From the IMG/VR virus record IMGVR_UViG_3300022562_000006, positions 1 through 20,386 of that record: a DNA stretch of 20,386 nucleotides. One strand, given 5' to 3'. Each line of letters opens with the position of its first letter. The first letter of the stretch is position 1. Below the pieces are notes generated by a model. That model was not told where the DNA came from, made no database searches, and saw only the letters and a program-made list of their open reading frames with translations. Below are positions 13,849 through 20,386 of this stretch, piece by piece. A program made the translations under genes and the position numbers. This DNA comes from a virus.

Positions 13849-14334
13849 TCATTCCCATGTCAATGCGCTGTCCGGGCCAACCGTCAGCGGGTCAATCGGT
13901 TGACGCAGGAACGCGTCGTTGTAATAGCGCCAGCCCTTGTTGCCCTGGCCGCTCGGGATCGTCATATTGCCAAGCTGCATTTCGACCGGGAAGGTCGAGC
14001 GAGACAACAGCGCCTTGTAGGCAAGCTGCGCGTTGGCCTTCGTGTCGGGCGATACGGTCTTACCATATCCCGGCGCGATGCGAACCGCCAGATTGAGGTG
14101 CATGGCTTCAAGCGCGTCATCTGGAACGCCGATGTCTTGGTTCAGATCGCTGGCAGCCGTCGAGGATGGCAGAGGATAGCGCAGGCGAATGCCCTTGCCG
14201 TTCCACGTTGCCATCATCGCATCAAGACGCTGCAAGGCGCCCTCAAGCTGCTGCGGGGCCAGATCGTAGACATAGGCCGCAAGGCCGATCTCCTCGAATG
14301 CCCGGTTGACGATGTCGCGCTTGGTGTATGCCAT
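13849..14334 (-). CDS. P22 gp4-like tail accessory / head completion protein
   Basis: The 161-residue protein matches P22 gp4 (166 residues), which forms a ring below the portal after DNA packaging. Shared features are KRDIVNRAFEEIGLA at the N-terminus (KGDLVRAALRKLGVA in P22), LEGALQRLDAMMATW and the HLNLAVRIAPGYG segment at 79-91 (P22: HNLACRIAPDYA). P22 gp4 also has a muramidase activity, which I cannot judge here. I chose ATG 14334, with GAGG 7 bases upstream. The GTG one codon earlier (14337) is only 4 bases from GAGG. The start overlaps the upstream stop as TGATG. Confidence 0.93.
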   Translation of the reverse strand: MAYTKRDIVNRAFEEIGLAAYVYDLAPQQLEGALQRLDAMMATWNGKGIRLRYPLPSSTAASDLNQDIGVPDDALEAMHLNLAVRIAPGYGKTVSPDTKANAQLAYKALLSRSTFPVEMQLGNMTIPSGQGNKGWRYYNDAFLRQPIDPLTVGPDSALTWE

Positions 14335-14561
14335 CACAGAGCCTCAGATTTGCGCCCACGGCCACGCTTTGGTTTGGCCTCGGCATCATGTTCGGAATGA
14401 TGAGACACGCCACCAGCGGCCGTCAGAGCATCGCGCACGGTATAGTGCCATCCATCCTTGATTGCCGCCTCAAGTTCTTCATCGGTAACGATGCGCAGAT
14501 CAAACGTCTCGTCTGCGCTGCGTTTGAACTGGCCGGGAGACTTATAAAGCATCGTCGTCAT
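14334..14561 (-). CDS. Small phage protein of unknown function, between coat and gp4
   Basis: The 75-residue protein begins MTTMLYKSPGQFK, then TDEELEAAIKDGWHYTVRDA (26-45), a His/Glu-rich stretch and a basic tail PKRGRGRKSEAL. The pattern of an MLYKxPG start followed by an acidic segment and 'DGW' is one I recognise from short proteins in the head-gene region of many phages, but the role is unknown. It overlaps the upstream 56-residue gene as ATGA and the downstream gp4-like gene as TGATG, so it is translated as part of the late operon. The basic C-terminus could bind DNA or acidic scaffold; this is speculation. Confidence 0.75.
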   Translation of the reverse strand: MTTMLYKSPGQFKRSADETFDLRIVTDEELEAAIKDGWHYTVRDALTAAGGVSHHSEHDAEAKPKRGRGRKSEAL

Positions 14562-14728
14562 TTGCTTTTGCCTTTCGGTGCCTTCGACGGCTTACCTGCT
14601 TTCATGGCAGCGGTGCGTGCTGTGTTCAGCGCAATGGCAATGGCCTGCTTGCGCGGCTTGCCGGATTTTTTTTCCATCGCAATGTTCTTGCCGATGGACT
14701 TGCGGCTGTAACCTTTTGTCAGCGGCAT
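14558..14728 (-). CDS. 56-residue basic phage protein (KPRKQAIAIAL type)
   Basis: A short reading frame begins ATG at 14728 and ends TGA at 14558-14560. The product begins MPLTKGYSRKSIGKN and contains KKSGKPRKQAIAIALNTAR (20-38), then a Lys-rich end (KPSKAPKGKSK). I recognise the pattern 'MPLxKGxSxKxxxxN ... G.PRKQAVAIAL' from a family of tiny, highly basic phage and bacterial proteins of unknown function (I believe DUF6496 is related, not checked). It overlaps the next gene as ATGA, which supports it being real. The Shine-Dalgarno is weak. It follows the hairpin after coat. Confidence 0.8.
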   Translation of the reverse strand: MPLTKGYSRKSIGKNIAMEKKSGKPRKQAIAIALNTARTAAMKAGKPSKAPKGKSK

Positions 14729-14755
14729 GGCGCTATCCCATTGTCAAAGGTGAAA

Positions 14756-14777
14756 GGGGGCGAGTTTCCCCGCCCCC
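14756..14777 (-). terminator. GC-rich hairpin after the coat gene (partial terminator)
   Basis: On the minus strand GGGGGCG (14777-14771) and CGCCCCC (14762-14756) form a 7-bp perfect stem with an 8-base loop (GGGAAACT), beginning 12 bases after the coat stop at 14789. It is followed by TTTCACCTTT, a weak T-rich run. It fits an inefficient intrinsic terminator or a 3' stabilising hairpin that would raise the level of coat mRNA relative to downstream genes. Confidence 0.6.
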
Positions 14778-14788
14778 ATACTATCAGA

Positions 14789-16084
14789 TCAGGGAACCTG
14801 ATTGAACAGCATGATGCCCGACATTTCAGGCTGCTTGTTCACAACGCCGAAGAAGGTATCAACGCGATACTTCGTGACGGCGGTGTTGATGTCGTAGAAT
14901 TTCTGCATCACCAATTCCAGACCCTGATCGGTGGTGCCGCGCATGATGTCAACGCCAGCATTGGCGGGAACAGCATAACGACCCGGCAGGATTTCCAGAG
15001 CGTCTTTCTGCCAGAACACGTTGATGTCGGCATTGTCGACGTTCAGGATGGTAGCAACCGCGCCGTTGGCCGGGGTGGCCGTGACGTTCTTATACTGGTC
15101 TTCAGCATCGGTAGCGCCCTGAGCCGAGATGATCGGCGGGGAAATGACGATGGTGTTGTTGCCAGCGGTGCCGCCGCCCGAAGTGATCGAGATCACGCGG
15201 AAGGTCTTCTTCTGGCCAGTGTCGCCCTTGGTGATGTGATGCACCGAGTTGACACCCGCCAGAGTGAACGCATCGCCAACGCGCAGAACAGCACCAGCCG
15301 CCAAAGTCACGTTCAGCGACTGGAAGCGGTTGTCGACGTTTGCGGTTTCGCCAGTCACCGCGGTCGAAGTCGCGCGCGGGGTGTAATACTGGTTCGCACC
15401 GTTGATGGTGATGTCACCGACCAGGGTCGCGTTGCCCACGATGCGGTTCGCATAGTCCATCTTATAGGTTCCGAAGCCAGCAACTTCACCGACATACGAA
15501 CGCTCATAGGCGGTCACGGGCTTGCCCGTCATGGTCTGACGGTTGGCCAGATCCGATGCCATGCCGTTATACGAGCGCGACGAAAGCGCCAGATAACGGT
15601 CGAACATCTGCACGCCCAGCTCGTTGAAAGCTGCGTCGCACTCAGCAACATCGGAGTAACCGCCTGCTGCGTTGGAGCGAGCAACCACAACGGTCGACTG
15701 AGCCGCTGCCACGTTCATGATGGCGACGTTGATGTCCGAAGCCAACTTCTGCTTGGCGGCATCACCGAGGCGGCCTTCTTGCAGTTGATCGCGCAGCTCT
15801 TTGGCGTTCAGCGCAAACGGGACAGTTTTGCTGAAGCCAAGGGTTGCCGGAACGGACAACTGCGTGAAGTCAATGAACTGCGACGAGATGTCAGTGCCAG
15901 GCGCGCCGTTGATCGAGGTTGCGATGTAGGGCTGCGGACGCCAAATCACGTCGTTGGTACGCTCCATCATCGAGCCTTCGGTGTTGTAAACCGACACGTT
16001 GCGCGACATGACAAGAGCGTCATTGAAGCCTTCAAGAATGTTCTCAAAGGCAACTCGTTCTTCTTTTGAAAAAGCGTTAGCCAT
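14789..16084 (-). CDS. Major capsid (coat) protein, P22 family
   Basis: The 431-residue protein is almost the length of P22 coat gp5 (430). Beyond the length, the order of motifs fits: NAFSKEERVAFENILEGFND at the N-terminus, an RTNDVIWRPQP segment (near 42-52; P22 RSSNTIWMPVEQ), FSKTVPFALNAKELRD, KLASDINVAIMNVAAAQSTVV (near 112-132; P22 KLANNVELAVANMAAEMGS), and a Gly/Thr-rich insertion-like part in the middle. It forms the icosahedral shell on the scaffold from the gene upstream. The start has AAGGA about 9 bases upstream. No decoration gene can be named with certainty. Compared with P22, gp4 is reached after two small genes. Confidence 0.95.
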   Translation of the reverse strand: MANAFSKEERVAFENILEGFNDALVMSRNVSVYNTEGSMMERTNDVIWRPQPYIATSINGAPGTDISSQFIDFTQLSVPATLGFSKTVPFALNAKELRDQLQEGRLGDAAKQKLASDINVAIMNVAAAQSTVVVARSNAAGGYSDVAECDAAFNELGVQMFDRYLALSSRSYNGMASDLANRQTMTGKPVTAYERSYVGEVAGFGTYKMDYANRIVGNATLVGDITINGANQYYTPRATSTAVTGETANVDNRFQSLNVTLAAGAVLRVGDAFTLAGVNSVHHITKGDTGQKKTFRVISITSGGGTAGNNTIVISPPIISAQGATDAEDQYKNVTATPANGAVATILNVDNADINVFWQKDALEILPGRYAVPANAGVDIMRGTTDQGLELVMQKFYDINTAVTKYRVDTFFGVVNKQPEMSGIMLFNQVP

Positions 16085-16108
16085 TTTCAGTGGTCCTTTA
16101 TGTGGGGG

Positions 16109-16957
16109 TTAGCCCTTGGCCTTCTGCTTCTTATACTGGAAAACCTTAGAATAGTCGCCAGTCTTTTCAGCTTCCGACCGCAGGCGGTCTAGGGTGCTGT
16201 CAACCGCGCCAGACGGGCGGGCAGTGCCGCTGATCTTGCGCTCGGGTGACACTTGAGCCTTACGGTTCGAGATTTTCAACTGCGTCTCCAATTTCGCAAC
16301 CGCAAAAGCGAACTTCACGGGATCTGTGATGGAAGCGATTTCCTTCGCCTTTTTCGGGTTCTTGCCCAGAGCATAAACGACCAGGGCCGGGTTGTCGGCA
16401 CCTTGCACAATCATGCCCTGCTGCATGACGCTGAGATTGTCCTGAACGACATCCTCGGCAAATTCAAAGTCACGCACCTTCAGGCCAGCTTTCGCCCCCT
16501 GATAGCTTTCCAGCTTGCGCTCCCATTCTTTCTGAACAGCTTGGTGTTCAGACTTTACGGCAGCCTCGCGCTCGTCATGCTGGCGCTTCTTCTCATACCA
16601 CGCAGTCAGATCCTTCTCATATCGATCGGTGTCGTAATCGGCTTTCTCAAGCGTTGGCTTTGGTCCAAGGGGCGCGACCCCAGGTGTGTTCCGCTGTTCG
16701 ACCTGCGCTAGACGCTGTTCCAGTTCCTTGGCACGACGTTTCTCTTCACGATACTGCTTGCGAAGATCCCGGACCCAATCAGGGGCTCGGGCTTCCTCAT
16801 CTTCCTCCGGGGCTGGCGCTTCCCCGTCAATCGAAATCACAACTTCTTCGTCTTCAGCTTCTTCCTCAGCGCCTTCGGCCATCTCGGCCTCGTCAACTTC
16901 GGTTTCTTCAGCCTCGACTTCAAAGTCCTCTTCGATCTGTTCTGCCAATTCAGTCAT
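16109..16957 (-). CDS. Scaffolding protein
   Basis: The 282-residue protein (P22 gp8: 303) lies exactly between portal and coat. Residues 1-58 are extremely acidic, with runs of Glu and Asp. Residues 60-155 form a charged helix with DWVRDLRKQYREEKRRAKEL (60-79) and QKEWERKLESYQ. The final 50 residues are basic and include AVDSTLDRLRSEAEKTGDYS (251-270) and a KVFQYKKQKAKG end. P22-type scaffolds use a basic C-terminal helix-turn-helix to bind the inside of coat subunits, and an analogous arrangement is likely here. No protease motif is seen, so release of intact scaffold rather than cleavage is the simpler guess. AGGA 6 bases upstream supports the start. Confidence 0.88.
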   Translation of the reverse strand: MTELAEQIEEDFEVEAEETEVDEAEMAEGAEEEAEDEEVVISIDGEAPAPEEDEEARAPDWVRDLRKQYREEKRRAKELEQRLAQVEQRNTPGVAPLGPKPTLEKADYDTDRYEKDLTAWYEKKRQHDEREAAVKSEHQAVQKEWERKLESYQGAKAGLKVRDFEFAEDVVQDNLSVMQQGMIVQGADNPALVVYALGKNPKKAKEIASITDPVKFAFAVAKLETQLKISNRKAQVSPERKISGTARPSGAVDSTLDRLRSEAEKTGDYSKVFQYKKQKAKG

Positions 16958-16982
16958 GCGATCCTCGCGATTTTCTCACCCA

Positions 16983-19052
16983 TTACATTGTGCGGCTGGG
17001 TGGTTGCCGCATTCCGGGGGCGACGGCTTCTTGCAGAGCCTTCGCCGTGTTCACTACGTTGGTGCGCTCTTTCTGCTGAATGCCAGCAAGCACCTCGACG
17101 GTCTTGGCGCGAGTTTCTTCCGCACGCGCCAAGGTGTATTCTGTGTTGGCCTGAGCCTGGCCGGCCTTCGCCTGCGCTTCCATCGCGGCGGCCTGCAGGT
17201 ACTGCGCCTGCGGGTCAGGCTGCTGCGCGGCCTGCATTTCGGCCATCAGCTTCTCGCCTTCCTGCTCGGTCGGCTGGATGACACCCATTTTAATCAGCTT
17301 GTCGCGGAAGTAGGCGCGCACCTCGCCGATGCCCTCGCCGTCCATGTTCATCATGGCCATCGATGTCAGCACCTGCTGCGTCTCGGGATCGGGCGCAAGC
17401 TGGATCATGCCCAACAGCGCGCGAACCGTGGCGCTGCGCTTGGTGGCGCTGGCAGGACCGACATCAACAGCCACGTCGAACTTGGCGTTGCTCAGGTCGT
17501 TCTCATATTCCACTTCGCCAGTTTCGACGTTCAGGATTGGCTTGCCCATTTCGATGCTGGATAACTCACCGCCCACGCCCACGGCCTTCATCTTGCGGCC
17601 AGGCTCAACAAGGATGTCACGCGCCATCGAAAGCCAGATTTCGCCGCAACGTTTGATCGCCTTTGACATGTTCGACATGTAGATGAAGGTCTGCATGTCC
17701 AAGCGCTGCTGGATCAGTTCGACAGCCTTGCCGCTGACGTTGGAGACGACCTCCTCGGCGGCGTCGGGCTTGCCCAGCAGATCGCTCATGTCCTGCTCGG
17801 TGATCTGCAACAGGCCAGCCAATGCAGGCGGGATCTGCGGCGGCTTGGTGTAGCCGACCGGGCCAGAAAGAACCTCGCCACCGTTGGCGTCGGTCACGGT
17901 ATTCAAAAGCAGGTATGGATAGTTTTTAAGGTTGTCCTCGGACCACATCATTTCGTGGCCGGCCACCTGCTCGGGCGTGAAGATCGGTTTCTCGACAGTC
18001 GAGAGCGCACTGATCTCACCCAGCTTGGAAAGCTGCATGTTTTTCAGCCGCTGGGCGTCCTTGGCCAGACGGACGTGGCCCATGCAGCGTTCGATGTTGT
18101 CAACGAACCAACGCTTGCCGTAGACCGGGACAATCGGGATCTGGTCGCCGGCGATGTAGCCGCTGTCTTCCAGCACCTTGCCACCGCTCATGATGTACTT
18201 GCGCACCTTGCGGCGCTTGACGCGGCGCTGGCGAACCTCTTTAGTGCCGACAGCCTCCAGCATCATTTCCAGTTCTTCGTCGTCCTCGAAGTCCTTTTCG
18301 GAATACTTTTCTTCCTGCCCGTCGATGGTCTGGAAGATGCGGATGGTCTCTGACGCTTCCTCGACGCGGTAGACCTCGGCCACATAGACGACATCAGGCG
18401 TGGCCCAGTCAAAGGCCCACTGCTCAATGCCCTTCGGCCAGGTGGTCGGATCGTCATCCCATGCAACCCGGTATGCGTCACGGGTCATCGCGGTCAGCAC
18501 ATAGCACAGGCGCGCGTCGGCCTTGTCCTGTCGCTTGGCATCCAGATCAAAGAACACCGTGCTGTCGGCGTCATAGATCGGCTCAATGCGGATGCGCTGC
18601 TTTTCGTTTTCTTCGTCGTATTCGTCCTCATAGACGGCACGCAAGCGGAACGATCCAAAGCCGCCTCCAACGGCCTCTTCGAAGGCGTTGTCATAAGCTT
18701 CGTTCGCGCCGCTGTCCTGCTCGTCAGCCCGAAACAGTCCGTCGCACACGTCTGCCAGCTTGTCGTCGTCGGTGCCGTCCTTGCTGACAAAATCAACCGT
18801 GATGCGGTTGTTGCGGTATTCGTTGATGATCCGCATGACCGCGAGGTGAACCTTGTTCACTTCAAATTTGGGCTTGTTCAGATATTGCTCATAGAGGTTT
18901 CCCTCCCACTGCGCGCCGGAGATGGAGTAGAAGCGGCGATCTTCCAGGCACTGCAAGCGCTCATCGCGCATCACGCCTTGAATGTCATCGAACTCGGCCA
19001 ATGCTTCTGCATGGACGTTTGCAAGCCGCTGTTCTTTGGTCATGCGGGCCAA
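16983..19052 (-). CDS. Portal protein, P22 gp1 family
   Basis: The 689-residue protein (P22: 725) forms the dodecameric channel at the vertex through which DNA enters and leaves. Similarity to P22 gp1 is direct: VKRRKVRKYIMSGGKVLEDS (278-297), YIAGDQIPIVPVYGKRWFVD (299-318) and GHVRLAKDAQRLKNMQLS (325-342) match P22's [29 protein letters not shown] and GVVRLTKDGQRLRNM. The C-terminal ~90 residues are Ala/Gln-rich helix, as in the barrel of P22 portals. The furthest in-frame start is TTG 19052, with AAGG 8 bases upstream. An ATG at 19043 (MTKEQRLANV) is the conventional codon but has no well-placed Shine-Dalgarno. Either is possible. A sigma70-like promoter lies 33 bases upstream. Confidence 0.96.
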   Translation of the reverse strand: MARMTKEQRLANVHAEALAEFDDIQGVMRDERLQCLEDRRFYSISGAQWEGNLYEQYLNKPKFEVNKVHLAVMRIINEYRNNRITVDFVSKDGTDDDKLADVCDGLFRADEQDSGANEAYDNAFEEAVGGGFGSFRLRAVYEDEYDEENEKQRIRIEPIYDADSTVFFDLDAKRQDKADARLCYVLTAMTRDAYRVAWDDDPTTWPKGIEQWAFDWATPDVVYVAEVYRVEEASETIRIFQTIDGQEEKYSEKDFEDDEELEMMLEAVGTKEVRQRRVKRRKVRKYIMSGGKVLEDSGYIAGDQIPIVPVYGKRWFVDNIERCMGHVRLAKDAQRLKNMQLSKLGEISALSTVEKPIFTPEQVAGHEMMWSEDNLKNYPYLLLNTVTDANGGEVLSGPVGYTKPPQIPPALAGLLQITEQDMSDLLGKPDAAEEVVSNVSGKAVELIQQRLDMQTFIYMSNMSKAIKRCGEIWLSMARDILVEPGRKMKAVGVGGELSSIEMGKPILNVETGEVEYENDLSNAKFDVAVDVGPASATKRSATVRALLGMIQLAPDPETQQVLTSMAMMNMDGEGIGEVRAYFRDKLIKMGVIQPTEQEGEKLMAEMQAAQQPDPQAQYLQAAAMEAQAKAGQAQANTEYTLARAEETRAKTVEVLAGIQQKERTNVVNTAKALQEAVAPGMRQPPSRTM

Positions 19053-19084
19053 GGTGCGCGCCTTTCGCTGGATATTTAAGCCGC

Positions 19085-19113
19085 AGTATATGACAGGCCC
19101 AACAGAATATCAA
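19085..19113 (-). promoter_or_regulatory. Sigma70-like promoter for the portal-led operon
   Basis: On the minus strand TTGATA (19113-19108), a 17-base spacer and TATACT (19090-19085) make a near-consensus sigma70 promoter. It occupies the 61-base gap between terL and portal, and the -35 begins right after the terL stop. Transcription would start near 19078, giving a leader of about 26 bases before the portal start. It is the longest gap between late genes, which supports a regulatory role. A phage activator or antiterminator is not excluded. Confidence 0.6.
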
Positions 19114-20386
19114 TCACCGTGCCATCGGCATCAGAACGGGGACGAGGCGGGTTGATTTGGGCTTCGGCTTTGCCACCATTGCCGGAAACAGATCGGTCAT
19201 GCCCCAGACCAAAGCATCAACGCGGTCAGGCGAATATCCTTGGCCTTTGCGGTCGAAGTCGGTTGTGAAACTGCACATCTGATCTTCAAGCTCCGGAAAG
19301 GATTTAGCGTGCCGGATTTTGTTCTGCTCATAGAGCGCAGCGATAGGCTCGGCGCGAATATGCTTGCCGCGTGATGCGTGAACCTTGCGCACCGGGACAG
19401 TGCGCCCGCGTGCTGCGGCCCTGATGATGGTCTCCACCAGATCGCCGCCCTGGTTGACTTCGGCCACGATGCAATCGGCCTCAAATTGGTCGAACAGCGA
19501 AACCGCGCGCCGCGCCCAGTCCTCTGGCCGATAGCGCCCGCTGTCATCCTCCAGCACATAGCCGCGCCCGGCTGCGTCACGGCCCACGACGATGATGCCC
19601 GTCTCGTCAGATCCGGCCTCGTTGGTGACGGCAGGGTCAAGCGCCACGATGATGCGCTCCAACTCGGGCGGATCTTCGTGCGTGATGTAGCTGCGGCGCC
19701 AGAGAGCGTTGTCATCGTCGGCTGAGAACGTGCCGTCATAGAAACGCCGGCGCTGGCGCTCTGGCATGTTGGCAAGGCTGCGCAGGTATTCCGGCGCGAG
19801 GTTTGCCACGTTGTCGGCTGGGTTGATGGTCGTGTGGCGGAAGTCCTCTGCATGGTCTGGGATCGGCTTGCCGTCTGACGGGTGCAGGCCGAGGACAAAG
19901 ATTTGATAGGACCAGTGCGCCGCCGTCGTTGGGTTGAGGTCAACATACATGACTTGGCGCAGGGGCTTGCCGTTCACTTGCAAAGCGACTTGGGCCAAGC
20001 GCGACTTGACCAATTCGAATGCATCGAGCGCGATCTGGCTGGCTTCGTTCAGGTAGATGGTCGCGTATTCCTTGCCCAGCACCTTGTCGAGGCGGTCGCG
20101 GTCCTTCAGGCCGGCCAGCCAGATTTGCGAACCGTTGGGCAGCTCGAAATATCCGTCCTTGTCGCGCCACTTCATGGTCAGGCCGGGGAAAGCCAGTTCC
20201 ACCACTTTGGGGATGGTTTCGTTGCCGATGGATTGCTTGGCGTCCACGCCGTCGTTGCGGAAGATAGCGTGCCGCGATCCTGGGGCTTTCAGGGCGCGGA
20301 TGATGATGGAATAGATGATGACAAACGTCTTGCCAGAACGCGACCCGCCGTAGACCAGCATGTAACGCGCGCCCGTGGCGAAGATC
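19114..20386 (-). CDS. terL: Terminase large subunit (5' end outside window)
   Basis: This is the motor that pumps DNA into the prohead and cuts the concatemer. The frame is open to the right edge, and residues IFATGARY precede the first visible ATG at 20361, so the real start is outside. Numbered from that ATG: Walker A is GGSRSGKT (5-12), the Walker B-like segment YATIYLNEASQ (99-109) has N105-E106 in place of the usual D-E, and the nuclease acidic residues are D242 (IIVALDPAVT), E301 (CIVAEVNQGG) and D382 (PDRVDALVWGM), the three-acid RNase H-like centre of headful-type terminases. The gene lies before portal, as in P22. The small subunit must lie further right and is not visible. Confidence 0.95.
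   Translation of the reverse strand, partial: IFATGARYMLVYGGSRSGKTFVIIYSIIIRALKAPGSRHAIFRNDGVDAKQSIGNETIPKVVELAFPGLTMKWRDKDGYFELPNGSQIWLAGLKDRDRLDKVLGKEYATIYLNEASQIALDAFELVKSRLAQVALQVNGKPLRQVMYVDLNPTTAAHWSYQIFVLGLHPSDGKPIPDHAEDFRHTTINPADNVANLAPEYLRSLANMPERQRRRFYDGTFSADDDNALWRRSYITHEDPPELERIIVALDPAVTNEAGSDETGIIVVGRDAAGRGYVLEDDSGRYRPEDWARRAVSLFDQFEADCIVAEVNQGGDLVETIIRAAARGRTVPVRKVHASRGKHIRAEPIAALYEQNKIRHAKSFPELEDQMCSFTTDFDRKGQGYSPDRVDALVWGMTDLFPAMVAKPKPKSTRLVPVLMPMAR

Noticed and set aside
13420-14400. Plus-strand open frame of 326 codons over the gp4 and 148-residue genes
   Set aside because: It covers two well-supported genes on the other strand, has a composition change midway and shows no recognisable domain.
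14741-16069. Long plus-strand open frame (442 codons) antisense to the coat gene
   Set aside because: It lies wholly over a clear P22-family coat gene. The translation is rich in His, Arg and Val with no domain, as expected from the mirror of GC-biased codons.
16686-17564. Plus-strand Ser-rich frame over scaffold and portal
   Set aside because: The Ser run is the complement of the acidic Glu codons of the scaffold N-terminus, so it is a shadow.
20030-20065. Unusual Asn-Glu at the Walker B place of the terminase
   Set aside because: Many large terminases of this type have NEA instead of DE there, so it is not a defect.
1-20386. CRISPR array, tRNA genes, insertion sequences
   Set aside because: I saw no regularly spaced direct repeats, no tRNA cloverleaf with a T-loop signature and no transposase-like protein. 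No computational scan was possible.

Overview
The window is most of the late (virion assembly and lysis) region of a tailed double-stranded DNA phage or prophage with a P22-type short tail. About 20 kb is a single tightly packed block of genes, all on the minus strand, so it reads from right to left. The gene order is terL, portal, scaffold, coat, gp4, gp10, three to four small structural genes, three ejection proteins and tailspike. That is the order in Salmonella phage P22, and sequence signatures of the P22 portal, coat, gp4 and gp10 families are readable. The host is not given. The composition looks moderately GC-rich by eye (not computed), and the protein style suggests a Gram-negative, probably (alpha)proteobacterial, host. 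The host assignment is an inference.

Layout from the transcription start side: the large terminase (19114-20386) runs off the right edge. A 61-base gap follows and holds a consensus-like sigma70 promoter facing the portal gene. Then come portal (16983-19052), scaffold (16109-16957) and P22-fold coat (14789-16084). A GC-rich hairpin follows the coat gene. Next are a 56-residue basic protein, a 75-residue protein, the gp4-like tail accessory factor, a 148-residue beta-rich protein with no P22 counterpart, and the gp10-like tail hub. After these come a coiled-coil plus jelly-roll protein in the gp26 (needle) position, a small beta protein, a cysteine-cluster protein and a cupin. The three ejection proteins (gp7-, gp20- and gp16-like) fill 5690-9944. 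The tailspike and three further beta-rich appendage proteins fill 1814-5637.

The left end is the lysis and wall-degradation module: a lytic transglycosylase, a one-membrane-span coiled-coil protein, and a GH24 endolysin whose frame runs straight into a holin. The holin keeps its own Shine-Dalgarno sequence and start codons inside the fused gene. On the far left, a plus-strand helix-turn-helix gene, cut by the window edge, converges on the phage operon. The 119 bases between them contain a nested inverted repeat that could fold as a branched RNA or act as a two-way terminator.

Most neighbouring genes overlap as ATGA, TGATG or TAATG, or are separated by a few bases, which points to translational coupling along one long late transcript. 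The small terminase and all early, replication and lysogeny genes lie outside the window, so lytic or temperate lifestyle cannot be decided from here.
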